From Microbacterium sp. CH12i (GTDB taxonomy: Bacteria; Actinomycetota; Actinomycetes; Actinomycetales; Microbacteriaceae), in the NCBI RefSeq assembly GCF_000685355.1, contig NZ_JHET01000010.1:124001-188000 (forward strand): a stretch of DNA of 64,000 nt, read 5' to 3'. Positions 45,314 to 55,339 of the stretch are shown here, piece by piece. How positions within the stretch are numbered: the stretch's first letter is position 1; each line of letters starts with the position of its first letter. A model generated the notes under the pieces. It did not search any database. It saw only the letters and a program-made list of their open reading frames with translations, and had not been told where the DNA came from. The translations under genes and the position numbers were made by a program.

Positions 45314-45348
45314 CGAAGGCTCTCTGAGATCTGCTCAGCGGGCCTTCG
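45314..45348 (+). promoter_or_regulatory. Stem-loop in the ktrB leader
   Basis: Outer arms CGAAGGC (45314-45320) and GCCTTCG (45342-45348) enclose inner arms CTGAG (45324-45328) and CTCAG (45334-45338) with loop ATCTG. The structure lies 25 nt upstream of the GTG start of the potassium transporter gene. It is too small for the c-di-AMP riboswitch known upstream of ktr genes in firmicutes. Function unknown. Confidence 0.55.
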
Positions 45349-45372
45349 CAGACGAAGCTCAGGGAGGGACGC

Positions 45373-46803
45373 GTGTCGAGCATCGGATCGTCCTTTTCCT
45401 CGGGCAGCAAAGCACGCGACGTCTGGCGCACTATTCGCCACATTGTCACCTCCTCACCGTCGCGCTTCGCGATTCTCATCTTCGCCTCGCTGATTCTGCT
45501 GTTCACCGCACTGTTCTCGCTGCCGATCGCGTCAGCATCCGGCACCATCACTCCGATCAGCGATGCACTTTTCACTGCAGTGTCGACGATTTGCGTCACC
45601 GGGCTCGCCACCGTCGATATGTCAGCGCACTGGTCCCCATTCGGGCATGTCCTCACCTTTTTGGGCGTGAACATCGGCGGCATGGGCGTGCTGACGCTGG
45701 CATCGGTCCTCGGCCTCGTTATCTCGAAGAAGCTCGGCCTGCGCGCCAAGCTACTCGCCGCCGGTGACAGCAATCCGCTGCGCGCACACGGCGGTGTGGT
45801 CAACGAGGGTCAGACCGTACGACTCGGCGAGGTTGGTCAGCTACTGAAGACAGTGGCGATGTCGCTGCTGTTGATCGAGGGAATCGTCGCGGTGCTGCTG
45901 TACCCAGGACTCGTGATGGCCGGCATCCCGCCGCTCGCCGCTCTCTGGGAGGCCCCCTATTATTCGGCGATGTCGTTCACGAACACGGGCTTCACCCCGA
46001 ACGCTGGCGGCATCGGCGAGTTCGCAGATGACTATTTCGTCCTGACTCTGCTGATGATCAGCATGTTTCTCGGCAGCATCGGCTTCCCGGTGATCTACAC
46101 GCTCGCGAAACACCATTTCCACGTGAAGCGCTGGTCACTGCACTCCAAGCTCACTCTGATCACCACAGCGATCTTGTTCGTTGCCGGGGCGGTCGCATTC
46201 ATCGCCTTGGAGTTCAACAATCCGCGAACTTTCGGATCGATGGATGCTGGCGACACCACGTTCCAGGCCTTCTTCCTGTCTGCGATGACCCGGTCGGGCG
46301 GCTTTAGCGTGATCGATATCGACAGCCTCAACGGCTCGTCGAAGCTGGTGATCTCGATGCTCATGTTCGTCGGTGGCGGTTCAGCATCCACCGCTGGCGG
46401 TATCAAGGTGACGACGCTGGCTGTGCTCGCCATCGCGGTCTGGTCCGAGGCGCGCGGGCGCCAGTCGGTCGAGGCTTTCGGCCGCCGGATCCCCAGCGAC
46501 GTCCAGCGCGTCGCCCTCAGCGTCGTGGCGTGGGGCGCGACCATCGTTGCCCTCGCCACCATCATCATCACCCAGATCACAAAGGCCCCCACCGAGGATG
46601 TCCTTTTCGATGTGATCTCTGCTTTCGGCACGGTCGGACTCAGCACCGGACTCACCGAAGCGCTGCCGGATTCTGCCAAGTACGTCATGGCCGCCACCAT
46701 CTTCATGGGGCGCATTGGTACAGTGACTCTCGCCGCGGCGATCGCCGCGACATCGCGTTCGCAGCTCTACTCGCTGCCCGTGGAAAGGCCGATCGTTGGT
46801 TGA
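45373..46803 (+). CDS. Potassium uptake membrane subunit (KtrB/TrkH family)
   Basis: 476 aa. Four pore repeats, each with its filter glycine: TICVTGLAT, SFTNTGFT, MTRSGGFSV and FGTVGLSTG. Eight or more membrane helices. The length and compact filters favour KtrB over TrkH. Start GTG 45373 with GGGAGGG upstream. The gene overlaps the gating subunit gene just downstream, so the two form a K+ channel/transporter complex. Confidence 0.93.
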   Translation: MSSIGSSFSSGSKARDVWRTIRHIVTSSPSRFAILIFASLILLFTALFSLPIASASGTITPISDALFTAVSTICVTGLATVDMSAHWSPFGHVLTFLGVNIGGMGVLTLASVLGLVISKKLGLRAKLLAAGDSNPLRAHGGVVNEGQTVRLGEVGQLLKTVAMSLLLIEGIVAVLLYPGLVMAGIPPLAALWEAPYYSAMSFTNTGFTPNAGGIGEFADDYFVLTLLMISMFLGSIGFPVIYTLAKHHFHVKRWSLHSKLTLITTAILFVAGAVAFIALEFNNPRTFGSMDAGDTTFQAFFLSAMTRSGGFSVIDIDSLNGSSKLVISMLMFVGGGSASTAGGIKVTTLAVLAIAVWSEARGRQSVEAFGRRIPSDVQRVALSVVAWGATIVALATIIITQITKAPTEDVLFDVISAFGTVGLSTGLTEALPDSAKYVMAATIFMGRIGTVTLAAAIAATSRSQLYSLPVERPIVG

Positions 46804-47467
46804 AGTCCTCCGGGGCGACGCCCCTGTCCTCGTGATCGGACTCGGTCGCTTCGGCGCCGCCTGTGCCGGCGAGCTCGACCGGCTCCACCGCGACGTGCTC
46901 GCGATGGACGAGAGCCTTGAGCTGGTGCAGAAGTGGTCGGACCGCGTCACGCACACCGTGCAGGGCGATGCCCGCAACATCGACGCGCTGCGTCAGATCG
47001 GGGCGCAAGACTTCCAGGTGGCTGTGGTTGCGGTGGGCTCGCTCATCGAAGCATCCGTTCTGATCACTGCGAATCTCGTCGATCTCAAGGTGCCGCAGAT
47101 CTGGGCGAAGGCCGTTTCGCAGTCACACGGCAAGATCCTCGCTCGTGTCGGCGCGAACCACGTCATCTACCCAGAGCGCGAAGCCGGCGAGCGCGTCGCG
47201 CACCTCGTCAGTGGGCGGATGCTGGACTTCATCCGCTTCGATGATGACTTCGTGCTAGCCAAGATGTACCCGCCGAAGTTCATCCGCGGAGTCGGCTTGA
47301 ACGAGTCGGGCGTGCGCTCGAAGTACAAGGTCACTGTCGTCGGCGTGAAGAGCCCGGGCAAGCCGTTCCGCTACGCCGAGGCCGATACGGTTGTAACGAA
47401 CCACGACCTCATCATCGTCTCGGGAACCAACAGCGACATCGAACGCTTCGCCGCGCTGGACCGCTAA
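46796..47467 (+). CDS. Potassium uptake regulatory subunit (KtrA/TrkA, RCK domain)
   Basis: 223 aa. N-terminal RCK Rossmann fold (VLVIGLGRFGAACAGELDRLHRDVLAMDESLELVQKW), which binds nucleotide, then an RCK_C domain (GVRSKYKVTVVGVKSPGK...LIIVSG). It gates KtrB as an octameric ring. Start TTG 46796 overlaps the KtrB end by 8 nt, indicating coupled translation. Confidence 0.92.
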   Translation: MVEVLRGDAPVLVIGLGRFGAACAGELDRLHRDVLAMDESLELVQKWSDRVTHTVQGDARNIDALRQIGAQDFQVAVVAVGSLIEASVLITANLVDLKVPQIWAKAVSQSHGKILARVGANHVIYPEREAGERVAHLVSGRMLDFIRFDDDFVLAKMYPPKFIRGVGLNESGVRSKYKVTVVGVKSPGKPFRYAEADTVVTNHDLIIVSGTNSDIERFAALDR

Positions 47468-47491
47468 TTCTGCGCGGAACCTGAAAGATGG

Positions 47492-47520
47492 TTCACATAT
47501 TCCGATAGTGCCGCTAGAGT
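47492..47520 (+). promoter_or_regulatory. Probable promoter of the alpha/beta hydrolase gene
   Basis: -35 TTCACA (47492-47497), 17-bp spacer, -10 TAGAGT (47515-47520). The predicted start is about 42 nt before the ATG at 47569. Confidence 0.6.
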
Positions 47521-47568
47521 CAAGCAAGACGCGGCATCGGCGCCGGGTCTGTGCACAAAGGACCGGAC

Positions 47569-48645
47569 ATGGCGCGCATTCAAGATCTGCTTCTCGACGG
47601 CATCACCGCACGCGTGATCGATACGACACGACTGCGAGTGAACATCCTCGAACGCGCGACGGATGGCAGCGCCACTCCCCCGGAGCGAACCGTCGTCTTC
47701 GTGCACGGCAACGTATCGTCTGCGCTGTTCTGGCAGCCGGCAATGCTCGACCTTCCCGCTGACGTTCGCGCGATCGCGATCGACCTGCGCGGCTTCGGTG
47801 ACAGCGAATCGTTGCCGGTGGATGCCACACGCGGCCTCAGCGACTTCAGCGATGATGTGCACGCGACACTGCAAGCGCTAGACATCACCAGCGCACATCT
47901 CGTCGGATGGTCGATGGGCGGCGGCGTCGTGATGCAGTACGCGCTTGACTACCCCGCGCTCAGTCTCACCCTGCAGGCACCCGTCTCACCGTATGGTTTC
48001 GGCGGCACGCGCCGTGACGGGTCTCGCCTGGCGGACGACGATGCCGGATGTGGCGGAGGAGGCGCAAACCCCGACTTCATCGAACGGATGCGCTCAGGCG
48101 ATACGTCGACGGACGCACAGACGTCACCACGAAACGTCTTCCGCTCCAGCTACGTCGCCCCCGGCTACACGAGCGAACACGAGGACATCTGGGTCGCCTC
48201 GATGAACACCACCTCGACGGCACCGGGCAACTACCCCGGCGACAGTGTCGTGACCGCGAACTGGCCCGGCTTTGGCGCCGGCGATACCGGGGTGCTGAAC
48301 ACCATGGCCCCAAAGCACTTCAACGTCTCGCGCATCGTCGAGCTCGCCGCGAAACCGCCCATCCTGTGGGTGCACGGCACGGCCGATGCGATCGTGTCTG
48401 ATGCATCGTTCTTCGACCTCAACCACCTCGGCGCGGTCGGCGCCATTCCCGGTTGGCCGGGGGCAGATGTCGCACCAGCGCAGCAGATGGTGTCGCAGAC
48501 CCGTGACGTGCTCGATGCATACGCCGCAGCGGGCGGCGCGGTCACCGAACTGACCTGGGAAGGCGTCGGACACTCACCGCATCTTGAGCAGCCCGCCGAG
48601 TTCCGCGCGGCGCTGCTCGAGCGGATTGGGTACTCCGCGGGCTGA
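47569..48645 (+). CDS. Alpha/beta hydrolase
   Basis: 358 aa. Oxyanion segment VVFVHGNVSSALFW, AIDLRGFGDSE, nucleophile elbow GWSMGGG, a cap region with a glycine-rich GCGGGGANPDF stretch, WVHGTADAIVSD with the likely acid, and final histidine EGVGHSPHLEQP. The substrate is unknown. ATG 47569 is preferred because AAAGGAC lies 5 nt upstream; a GTG at 47551 is in frame but unsupported. It converges with proC. Confidence 0.9.
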   Translation: MARIQDLLLDGITARVIDTTRLRVNILERATDGSATPPERTVVFVHGNVSSALFWQPAMLDLPADVRAIAIDLRGFGDSESLPVDATRGLSDFSDDVHATLQALDITSAHLVGWSMGGGVVMQYALDYPALSLTLQAPVSPYGFGGTRRDGSRLADDDAGCGGGGANPDFIERMRSGDTSTDAQTSPRNVFRSSYVAPGYTSEHEDIWVASMNTTSTAPGNYPGDSVVTANWPGFGAGDTGVLNTMAPKHFNVSRIVELAAKPPILWVHGTADAIVSDASFFDLNHLGAVGAIPGWPGADVAPAQQMVSQTRDVLDAYAAAGGAVTELTWEGVGHSPHLEQPAEFRAALLERIGYSAG

Positions 48646-48678
48646 ACCGGTGCCGCGTTCGCAAGAAACCTGCGTGCG

Positions 48679-49519
48679 TCAGGCTCCCGAGGCGAGCTCG
48701 CGCGAGCGGGCGAGCGCGGCATCCGTCGCTTTGGCGAAGATCTGGTCGAGGTGGGCGTCTTGCAGCACGGCGATCGCGCGCTCGGTGGTGCCTTCGGGCT
48801 GGTCACGCGGCGGCGGAGCTCTGCCGGATCGTCACCGGATGCTTCAAGGAGCGCCGTCGCGCCGATGAACGTCTGCTCGACCATCAGCTTGGCGTCTTCC
48901 TCACTGAACCCCTTGCCAACAGCGGCCTTTGAAAGCTCTTCCATGAGCAGGAACACATAAGCCGGGCCTGAGCCGGAGATCGTACCCAAGGCATCGATCA
49001 TCTCTTCTTCTGATACCTCGACGACAACCCCAACGAGCTCGAAAAGGCGACGCACGATCGAGAGGTCTTCGGCGGATGCCGCGGCGCCAGCGGCAAGACC
49101 GGTGACGGCCTTGCCCACGGTCGCGGGAGTATTCGGCATCGAACGAATGACCCTGACGCCGGCACCGAGCACCTCGGCGAAAGTGCCGAGCGTCACGCCA
49201 GCGGCAAGGCTCACGACGATGGCATCAGGGCGCAGCACCGGGGCGATCTCGCGGAGCAGGTCGGGGACCATAGCCGCTTCACGCCGACAAGGATGATGCG
49301 GGCAGCGGCTGCGGCATCCGTATTGCCGGTCGGCAGCTCGTCCAAGGCGATCGCGGTCACACCAGCGAGGCCGGCGAGGGCCGCCGCCTTCTCTGCGGTG
49401 CGATTCGTAGCGACGATGCCGCCATCGACATCGACTCCCGAGGCGACGACGCCTCGCAGAATGGCGCCTCCCATGGAACCGGCACCGAGAAACGCGAGGG
49501 AAGGAAGTGATTCAGCCAT
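48679..49519 (-). CDS. proC: Pyrroline-5-carboxylate reductase, two frameshifts
   Basis: 280 aa after two corrections; last step of proline synthesis. NAD(P) site AFLGAGSMGGAILRG, then RIILVGVK; one C restored near 49276 gives KPAMVPDLLREIAPVLRPDA. The middle part is intact: VRVIRSMPNTPATVGK and TISGSGPAYVFLLMEEL. After RRRVTSPK one G restored near 48791 gives GTTERAIAVLQDAHLDQIFAKATDAALARSRELASGA and TGA at 48681-48679. Without correction the reading frame overruns the convergent hydrolase gene by 400 bp. In mycobacteria proC (Rv0500) neighbours the Rv0500A/bS22 pair, which lie about 4 kb away here. Confidence 0.93.
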
Positions 49520-49597
49520 GCGGCCATCCTATTCGCGGCATCCGACAGCGCCGAGGGTCTCCCACGCATCCACAATCAGCCGAAGTAGACTCGCGGC

Positions 49598-50569
49598 ATG
49601 AGTGAATCCGGTGGCAACAAGGCGATTGTCGCGGCGTTCCTGGCGAACCTGGGCATCGCGATTGCGAAGTTTGTAGCGTGGGCCCTCTCGGGGTCGGCGT
49701 CGATGCTTGCGGAGGCGATCCACTCGGTCGCCGACTCGTGCAACCAGTTGCTGCTCATGCTCGGCGGACGCAAATCGAAGCGCTCAGCCGACCGCGAGCA
49801 CCCATTCGGCTACGGACGCGAGCGGTACGTCTATGCATTCGTCGTCTCCATCATCCTGTTCTCGGTCGGTGGACTGTTCGCGATCTACGAGGGCATTGAC
49901 AAGCTGACCCACCCGCACGCACTCGATCCGGTGTGGTGGTGGCTGCCGATCGTCGTGCTCGTCATCGCGATTGGCCTGGAGTCGTTCTCGCTGCGCACCG
50001 CCGTAAAAGAGAGCAACCTCGTGCGTGAGCCCGGGCAGTCGTGGGTGTCGTTCGTGCGACGCTCGAAGGCACCCGAGCTGCCGGTCGTGCTGTTGGAAGA
50101 CGTCGGTGCACTTATCGGACTCGCGTTCGCGCTGCTCGGTGTCGGACTCACCGTGATCACCGGCAACAGCGTCTTCGATGCGCTCGGCACTCTCGCCATC
50201 GGCGTGCTGCTCGTACTGATCGCCGTCATCCTTGGTATTGAAACGAAGAGTCTGCTCGTCGGCGAGGGCGCGAATCAAGCCGATCTCGACCTGATCGAAG
50301 ATGCCATCGCAGGCTGCCCGGACGTTGAGAAGCTCATCCACCTGAAGACGCTCTACCTGGGCCCGGATGAGCTGCTCGTCGCCGCGAAGATCGCCCTGAA
50401 GTCCGACAAGACGGTTCGCGAGGCCGCCGACGACATCAACCACATCGAGAAGCAGATTCGGGATGCTGTCCCCATCGCACGCATGATCTACATCGAGCCT
50501 GACATCTACCGTCCAGCGATCGATCCGACGCCTCCGACCGACGCGTTCGTGTTCAAGTCCGCCGACTAG
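49598..50569 (+). CDS. Cation diffusion facilitator (CDF) family transporter
   Basis: 323 aa. Six membrane segments; metal-site motif SMLAEAIHSVADSCNQLLL in helix II, followed by the His-containing DREHPFGYGRERYVY, and VVLLEDVGALIGLAFALLGVGL in helix V. A cytoplasmic C-terminal domain follows. Exports a divalent metal such as zinc or iron by proton exchange; the ion is not predictable. Leaderless start: -10 TAGACT (49586-49591), 6 nt, ATG. Divergent from proC. Confidence 0.92.
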   Translation: MSESGGNKAIVAAFLANLGIAIAKFVAWALSGSASMLAEAIHSVADSCNQLLLMLGGRKSKRSADREHPFGYGRERYVYAFVVSIILFSVGGLFAIYEGIDKLTHPHALDPVWWWLPIVVLVIAIGLESFSLRTAVKESNLVREPGQSWVSFVRRSKAPELPVVLLEDVGALIGLAFALLGVGLTVITGNSVFDALGTLAIGVLLVLIAVILGIETKSLLVGEGANQADLDLIEDAIAGCPDVEKLIHLKTLYLGPDELLVAAKIALKSDKTVREAADDINHIEKQIRDAVPIARMIYIEPDIYRPAIDPTPPTDAFVFKSAD

Positions 50570-50585
50570 CGGGGTTCAGTTCGCG

Positions 50586-51041
50586 TCAGCGGCGCTGTTC
50601 GAAGAACTCGCGCAGCAGTGCGGTCGCGGCATCCTCGGCGACACCACCGATGACCTCGGCACGGTACGGCAGCCGTCGATCGCGCAGCACGTCGTACATC
50701 GAACCGGCCGCGCCCGCCTTGTCATCCCAGGCGCCGAACACGAGCCGTCCGATCCGCGCCTGCAGAATCGCTCCGGCACACATCACACACGGCTCGAGAG
50801 TGACGACGAGGGTATGAGTCTCAAGATTCCATGAACCCACGGATGCCGCGGCCTGCCGCAGTGCGACGATCTCGGCATGCCCGGTGGGATCGTGCGTCTC
50901 CTCACGGATGTTGCGGCCCTCACCGATGATCTGGCCCTCGGAGTCGAGCACAACGGCGCCGACGGGAATCTCCCCCGCGGCCGCAGCCTCTGCGGCGAGC
51001 TCAAGCGCGCGCCGCATCGCGCGCTCGTCAAGGTCGGTCAT
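50586..51041 (-). CDS. tadA: tRNA-specific adenosine deaminase
   Basis: 151 aa. Converts A34 of tRNA-Arg(ACG) to inosine. Zinc-deaminase motifs: His55-Ala-Glu57 in [11 protein letters not shown] and PCVMC with Cys85 and Cys88 ([11 protein letters not shown]). [20 protein letters not shown] is characteristic of actinobacterial TadA. Start ATG 51041 is leaderless: -10 TAAGCT (51048-51053), 6 nt. Back to back with upp, which is also leaderless. Confidence 0.94.
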   Translation of the reverse strand: MTDLDERAMRRALELAAEAAAAGEIPVGAVVLDSEGQIIGEGRNIREETHDPTGHAEIVALRQAAASVGSWNLETHTLVVTLEPCVMCAGAILQARIGRLVFGAWDDKAGAAGSMYDVLRDRRLPYRAEVIGGVAEDAATALLREFFEQRR

Positions 51042-51116
51042 GCGTCGAGCTTAGTTCTCAGGCCTGTTCAGGCTCGTGGGTCGTGGCGAAGACGCGCGGC
51101 GCATTACCCTGTAGTC

Positions 51117-51748
51117 ATGCGTGTTCACGTCGCCGACCATCCTCTCGTCACTCACAAGCTCTCGGTGTTGCGCGATGTGCGCACCCCGTCGCCTGTCTTC
51201 CGGCAGCTGACGGAGGAGCTGGTGACACTGCTCGCCTATGAGGCGACGCGGAATGTCCGCGTTTCTCCGATCGAGATCACCACCCGGTCACGAAGACCAT
51301 GGGTGTGAAGATCTCCGAGCCGCGCCCGATTGTCGTGCCGATCCTGCGGGCAGGCCTCGGGATGCTGGAGGGGCTCGTGAAGCTTCTCCCCACCGCCGAG
51401 GTTGGTTTCCTTGGAATGGTGCGTGACGAGACGACGTTCAAGCCGACCACTTACACCGAGCGCCTTCCGGATGATCTCAGCGATCGCCAGTGCTTCGCTA
51501 TCGATCCGATGCTCGCGACCGGTGGATCGCTCGGCGCTGCGATCCAGTTCTTGTTCGACCGGGGCGCGAAGGATGTCACCGCGATCTGCCTGCTGGGTAC
51601 CCCGGAAGGCCTTGCTGCGATCGAAAAAATCGTCGGCGACCGCGATGTAACCATCGTCTTGGGTGCGCTCGATGAGCGCCTCAATGAGAAGGGTTACATC
51701 GTTCCCGGGCTCGGCGATGCCGGCGACCGGTTGTACGGCACCGTCTGA
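51117..51748 (+). CDS. upp: Uracil phosphoribosyltransferase, one frameshift
   Basis: 210 aa across the shift; salvages uracil to UMP. The first frame gives [20 protein letters not shown] to [10 protein letters not shown], then breaks. One C restored in the run CCC (51283-51285) gives [27 protein letters not shown]. The PRPP-binding site is [18 protein letters not shown] and the uracil site is [18 protein letters not shown]. Leaderless start: -10 TACCCT (51105-51110), 6 nt, ATG at 51117. Confidence 0.95.
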
Positions 51749-51770
51749 CGCAGCGTCTGGATCATTCGCG

Positions 51771-54700
51771 CTAGCCGGCCGGATCAGTCGTGGTCGGCAC
51801 CGACCAGTCGGGCGAAGGCGCTGAGGCGCGCGACGCTTCGTGAGTGCGGGGCAGGTCGTTCAGCAGGGCCGGCGAGTGGATCAGGTATGCCGCCACTTGA
51901 GCGCGCGAGATCGCGACGTTGAGTCGGTTCTGCAGCAGCAGGAACTCTGGTCCGCGTGGCGCGTCACGCCCGCTGGATGCCGCCAACGTCGTGATCGAGA
52001 CGACTGCTTCTTTGCCCTGGAAGTTGTCGACCGTTCCGACCGGCACACCTGGCAGCCCGGCCGCGGCAAGCGTGTCGATGACCAGCTGCTTTTGCGCGTT
52101 GTAGGGCGCGACAACGATGAAGTCCGACTCCACAAGTGGCCGGGTCGCGGCGGCTGGGTCCATGTCGGTGAACTCTCTTCCGAGAAATTCTCGAACGATG
52201 CGCACAACCTCTGCGGCTTCCTCAACGGACTGCGTCGCGTTGCCGCGGTGCCTGATCGGAACGATGTGCACGCCCGCCTCGACGCCAGCGATCGATCGTC
52301 GCTCAGTACCGGGAGCCGAAGCCAGCTGACCGGCATACGACAGCCGCGAAACCGGAGCCGCGATAGCCGGATGCATCCGCCAACTGCGGTCGAGGAAGTA
52401 TCCGAACTCGGCGCGAACAACGGCGTCGCCGCGCATCACCCACCCGAGCGCAGAGGTATCGACCGGCTCGGGGTGTGCGCCCTGGCTGACCTGCGGCAGC
52501 TGCTGCGGGTCCCCCAAGAGCAGCAGCCGCTGAGCTGCGGCCGCGACGGCGATCGTAGAGGCGAGCGAGAACTGGCCTGCTTCGTCGATGACGAGCAGAT
52601 CGAGCCCCTGTCGTTCGACACGGCCGGTGTTGCTGAAGTCCCAGGCTGTGCCCCCGACCACCACGCCTTGGCCGGCGCGCTCGGCGAGGAACGCGGACAT
52701 GCCCGCTTTCGGGATCACCGTGTATTTCGGGTCGCTGTTTTTGTCTTTGGGCGCCTTTGCCACTTGGCCGGGCGGCACGCCGTCGACGACGATGCGGTCG
52801 AGCAGCGTCTCGATGATCGCGTGCGATTGAGCAACGACGCCCACGCGGAAGCCGTGCTCGTTCACGAGCCGAGCGATCACCCTCGAGCCGGTATATGTCT
52901 TCCCCGTGCCGGGAGGGCCTTGAACTGCGACATAGCTGTTGTCGAGGTCGAGGATGCCGCGGACGATGGCATCGATCACGTCGTCGTTGGAGGCCGGTAG
53001 CGGAGCGCCCGAACGGGTACGCGGAGGAATACGGCGCAGGATATCTGTGGCGGCATCTACAGGGAACGACGGGGCTGCGGCATGTACGGCGTCCGCCCAC
53101 TCATCGATCGCGCCCTGCAAGGAGACGACCCGTGGTGGCGCCGCCGGCGTGAGCGCGAGAGGGAATTCGTCCCAGGTCTGCCCACCGACCGCGGTCTCGG
53201 CGATCACGTACCCGTCGTCAAGCACCTCCGTGACCGTCACGGTTCGCGGAACATGTACCGCCCGCGACGGCGCCTCGACGCGAAAGGCGCCGGGAACGGA
53301 TACAGCGCGAACGGATTCGCGCCCTCACCCAGTGTCGTTCCCGGTGAGATCTCGCCGCGGATCTCAATTTCTCTCGAGGAGACGCGACGCCCCTCTTCAA
53401 CGCTCCAGTCACGCCGGAGCACGCTCTGCGTGGAATCTACCCGCACGACGTCGCGGGTCTGATCCCACATCGACACCGGCTCACGAAGTCGCTGGAAATG
53501 CCCGACCCAGAAGCTCTTCGCCTCACGCGGGTAGTAGTCGATCGCGGCTGCGGCGACGCGGTGCACTTCGCCGTCGCCGCCAGCCTCAACATCGCGCTCT
53601 GCATCGGCGAGGAGCGCGACCGAACGGTGCGAAGGCTCGTAAATCAGCTCTTCGGACTCATCTGGCGGCGCCGGGTCGACGCCCTTCTCCTTGGCGATCT
53701 CGATCAGCCAGTTGCGCAGGCGCCGGGTGGAGACGCAGTCAAAGCGGTTGTAGTCGGCAAGGTCGTCGAGCACAGTTTGAGCCTCGGTAGTCGCGCCGCC
53801 GTCGGCGAGTTCGCGTGCGGCGACGTATTGCACGATTGAATCGTCGCCCTTCTGCACGTCGCTGGTGCGCACATCTTCGCCCATGTACAGCGGCTCGAGC
53901 TTCTTGATCGAATACGACCGCGACCCCACTCGAACGGTACGCAGCACCAACGGGTACAGGTCGACGAACACCCCCTCGCGCAGAAGCTTGTCGACCTCAC
54001 CTTCGCGAATGCCGTAGCGCGCTGCCATCGCGACGAGATGCGATGTCTCATAAGGCGCGTAATGGTAAATATGCATGTCGGGATGAGCGGCCCGACGGGC
54101 ATTCACGAAGTCGAGGAACTGCTCGAGCGCACGCTTCTCGTCTGCGAAGTTGTGCGCCCACAATGGCGTGTACTGATCTTCGTTGTCGACCCAGCCGAAG
54201 AGGTAGTCGATCCCCCACTGTGCGTGGCCGTCTGCCGCTGGCTCGGTGTAGAGCGGGTCGCCTTCGAAGTCGAAGAAGATGTCGCCGCGGCTCGGCCGAG
54301 GAAGAGTGTGGATCGCCGCCGCGTGATAAACGTCGAACGTTGGCTCGTCGTCGGCATCGGCGCGCAACTGTAACCGTGCCTGCGCGCGGAGAGACTCGAA
54401 CGTGTCGGTATTCATGCCGTGCGGGGCATCTTCGGCAGCGGCGAGATCATCGATCGTCTCAATGCCGGCCGCGCGCAGGCGAGCACGCTGCACGGGACGC
54501 ATGCGTGCGACCATCAGCAGGTCACGGGATGCGTCGACCTGCTCGGTGCACGTCGCGCATCGGCCGCACGCGGTGATGTCGAGGTCACCCCGATCGTCGC
54601 CCCACGCCAGCGGCGCCCCGGCTGCACCGTCTTGAACCCGCCGATCCGTGATGACGGTGCGCAGGCGGCGCGCCGAACGTGAAACAGGGGCAGAAGATCG

Positions 54701-55254
54701 TCTACCGCGTGCGTGCTGATCGTGCCATCGCCGAGAATGAGGTCGACTTCATCGGACCGAGGGATCCCCAGACCATCGAGCTGATCGACGTATGCCGCCA
54801 GCTGCATAAGCGCCGTCACCCGCGCCGTGCGGGCGAGTTTGGAATCTTGTACGCGCCAGCGACCATCGTCTTCACGCAGCAGAAAGTCTGCAAAGCCGAC
54901 GAACTCTTCGGTGGAGAATGCCGCCTGGAACACGACTCTGGCATCGGAGCGGAGCGCCGCAAGGCTCTCTTCTACGACCGCTGCGAGAGAGGATGCATCG
55001 GCAGACGAGACTTTCGAGACTTCATGCACGGCATCCGCCCCGAAGCGCTCGCGATACGACTCGAGCACCCGCACTTCATGCACGTCGCCGAGCTTGGCGG
55101 CGCGGGCAAGGGTGGCGTCTTCGGGCTCTTCAACCTTGGGGACGCGACCGAGCTTCGCGTCGATAGCGCGCGCCCAGGCGAACTCGCACTCGGCGGCCGC
55201 TTTCAGGTCGCTGGCGCTCCATATGACGCGCTGCGCCTGAGTGTCGATCCGCAT
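51771..55254 (-). CDS. RecB-like nuclease fused to superfamily 1 helicase (TM0106 type), two frameshifts
   Basis: About 1161 aa across two shifts. N-terminal part: PD-(D/E)XK-like nuclease with RVIWSASDLKAAAECEFAW and WRVQDSKLA. A cysteine cluster CGRCATC follows at the first joint. The middle is an RNase H-like segment (RGDIFFDFEGDPLYTE). The C-terminal helicase has Walker A GPPGTGKT, Walker B LVIDEAGQFS, GDPQQLPQV, and VGTVDNFQGKEA...LNVAISRA. Shifts lie near 54668 and 53293, each one missing base; corrected joints read HVRRARLRTVITDRR and YPFPGAFRVEAPSR. Leaderless start: -10 TACTCT, 6 nt, ATG 55254. Presumably nucleic-acid processing or repair; the function is not established. Confidence 0.88.
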
Positions 55255-55290
55255 GCTTCGAGAGTAGCCGGGGCGGCAGACATCGTCCGC

Positions 55291-55339
55291 GCGCTGAGGC
55301 GCTCGCGCACTTCGACAGGCTCAGCGAGCGCCTCAGCGC
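55291..55339. terminator. nadE terminator overlapping the stop codon
   Basis: Perfect 15-bp arms GCGCTGAGGCGCTCG (55291-55305) and CGAGCGCCTCAGCGC (55325-55339). The nadE TGA (55335-55333) lies within the stem. The 19-nt loop contains TTCGACAGGCTCAG, the reverse complement of the dispersed CTGAGCCTGTCGAA element. It separates nadE from the nuclease-helicase gene downstream, which has its own promoter. Confidence 0.75.

Noticed and set aside
48231..48678. proC reading frame extending 400 bp into the hydrolase gene
   Set aside because: The tail after RRRVTSPK is unlike ProC. Restoring one G near 48791 gives the proper C terminus and a stop at 48679, outside the convergent gene.
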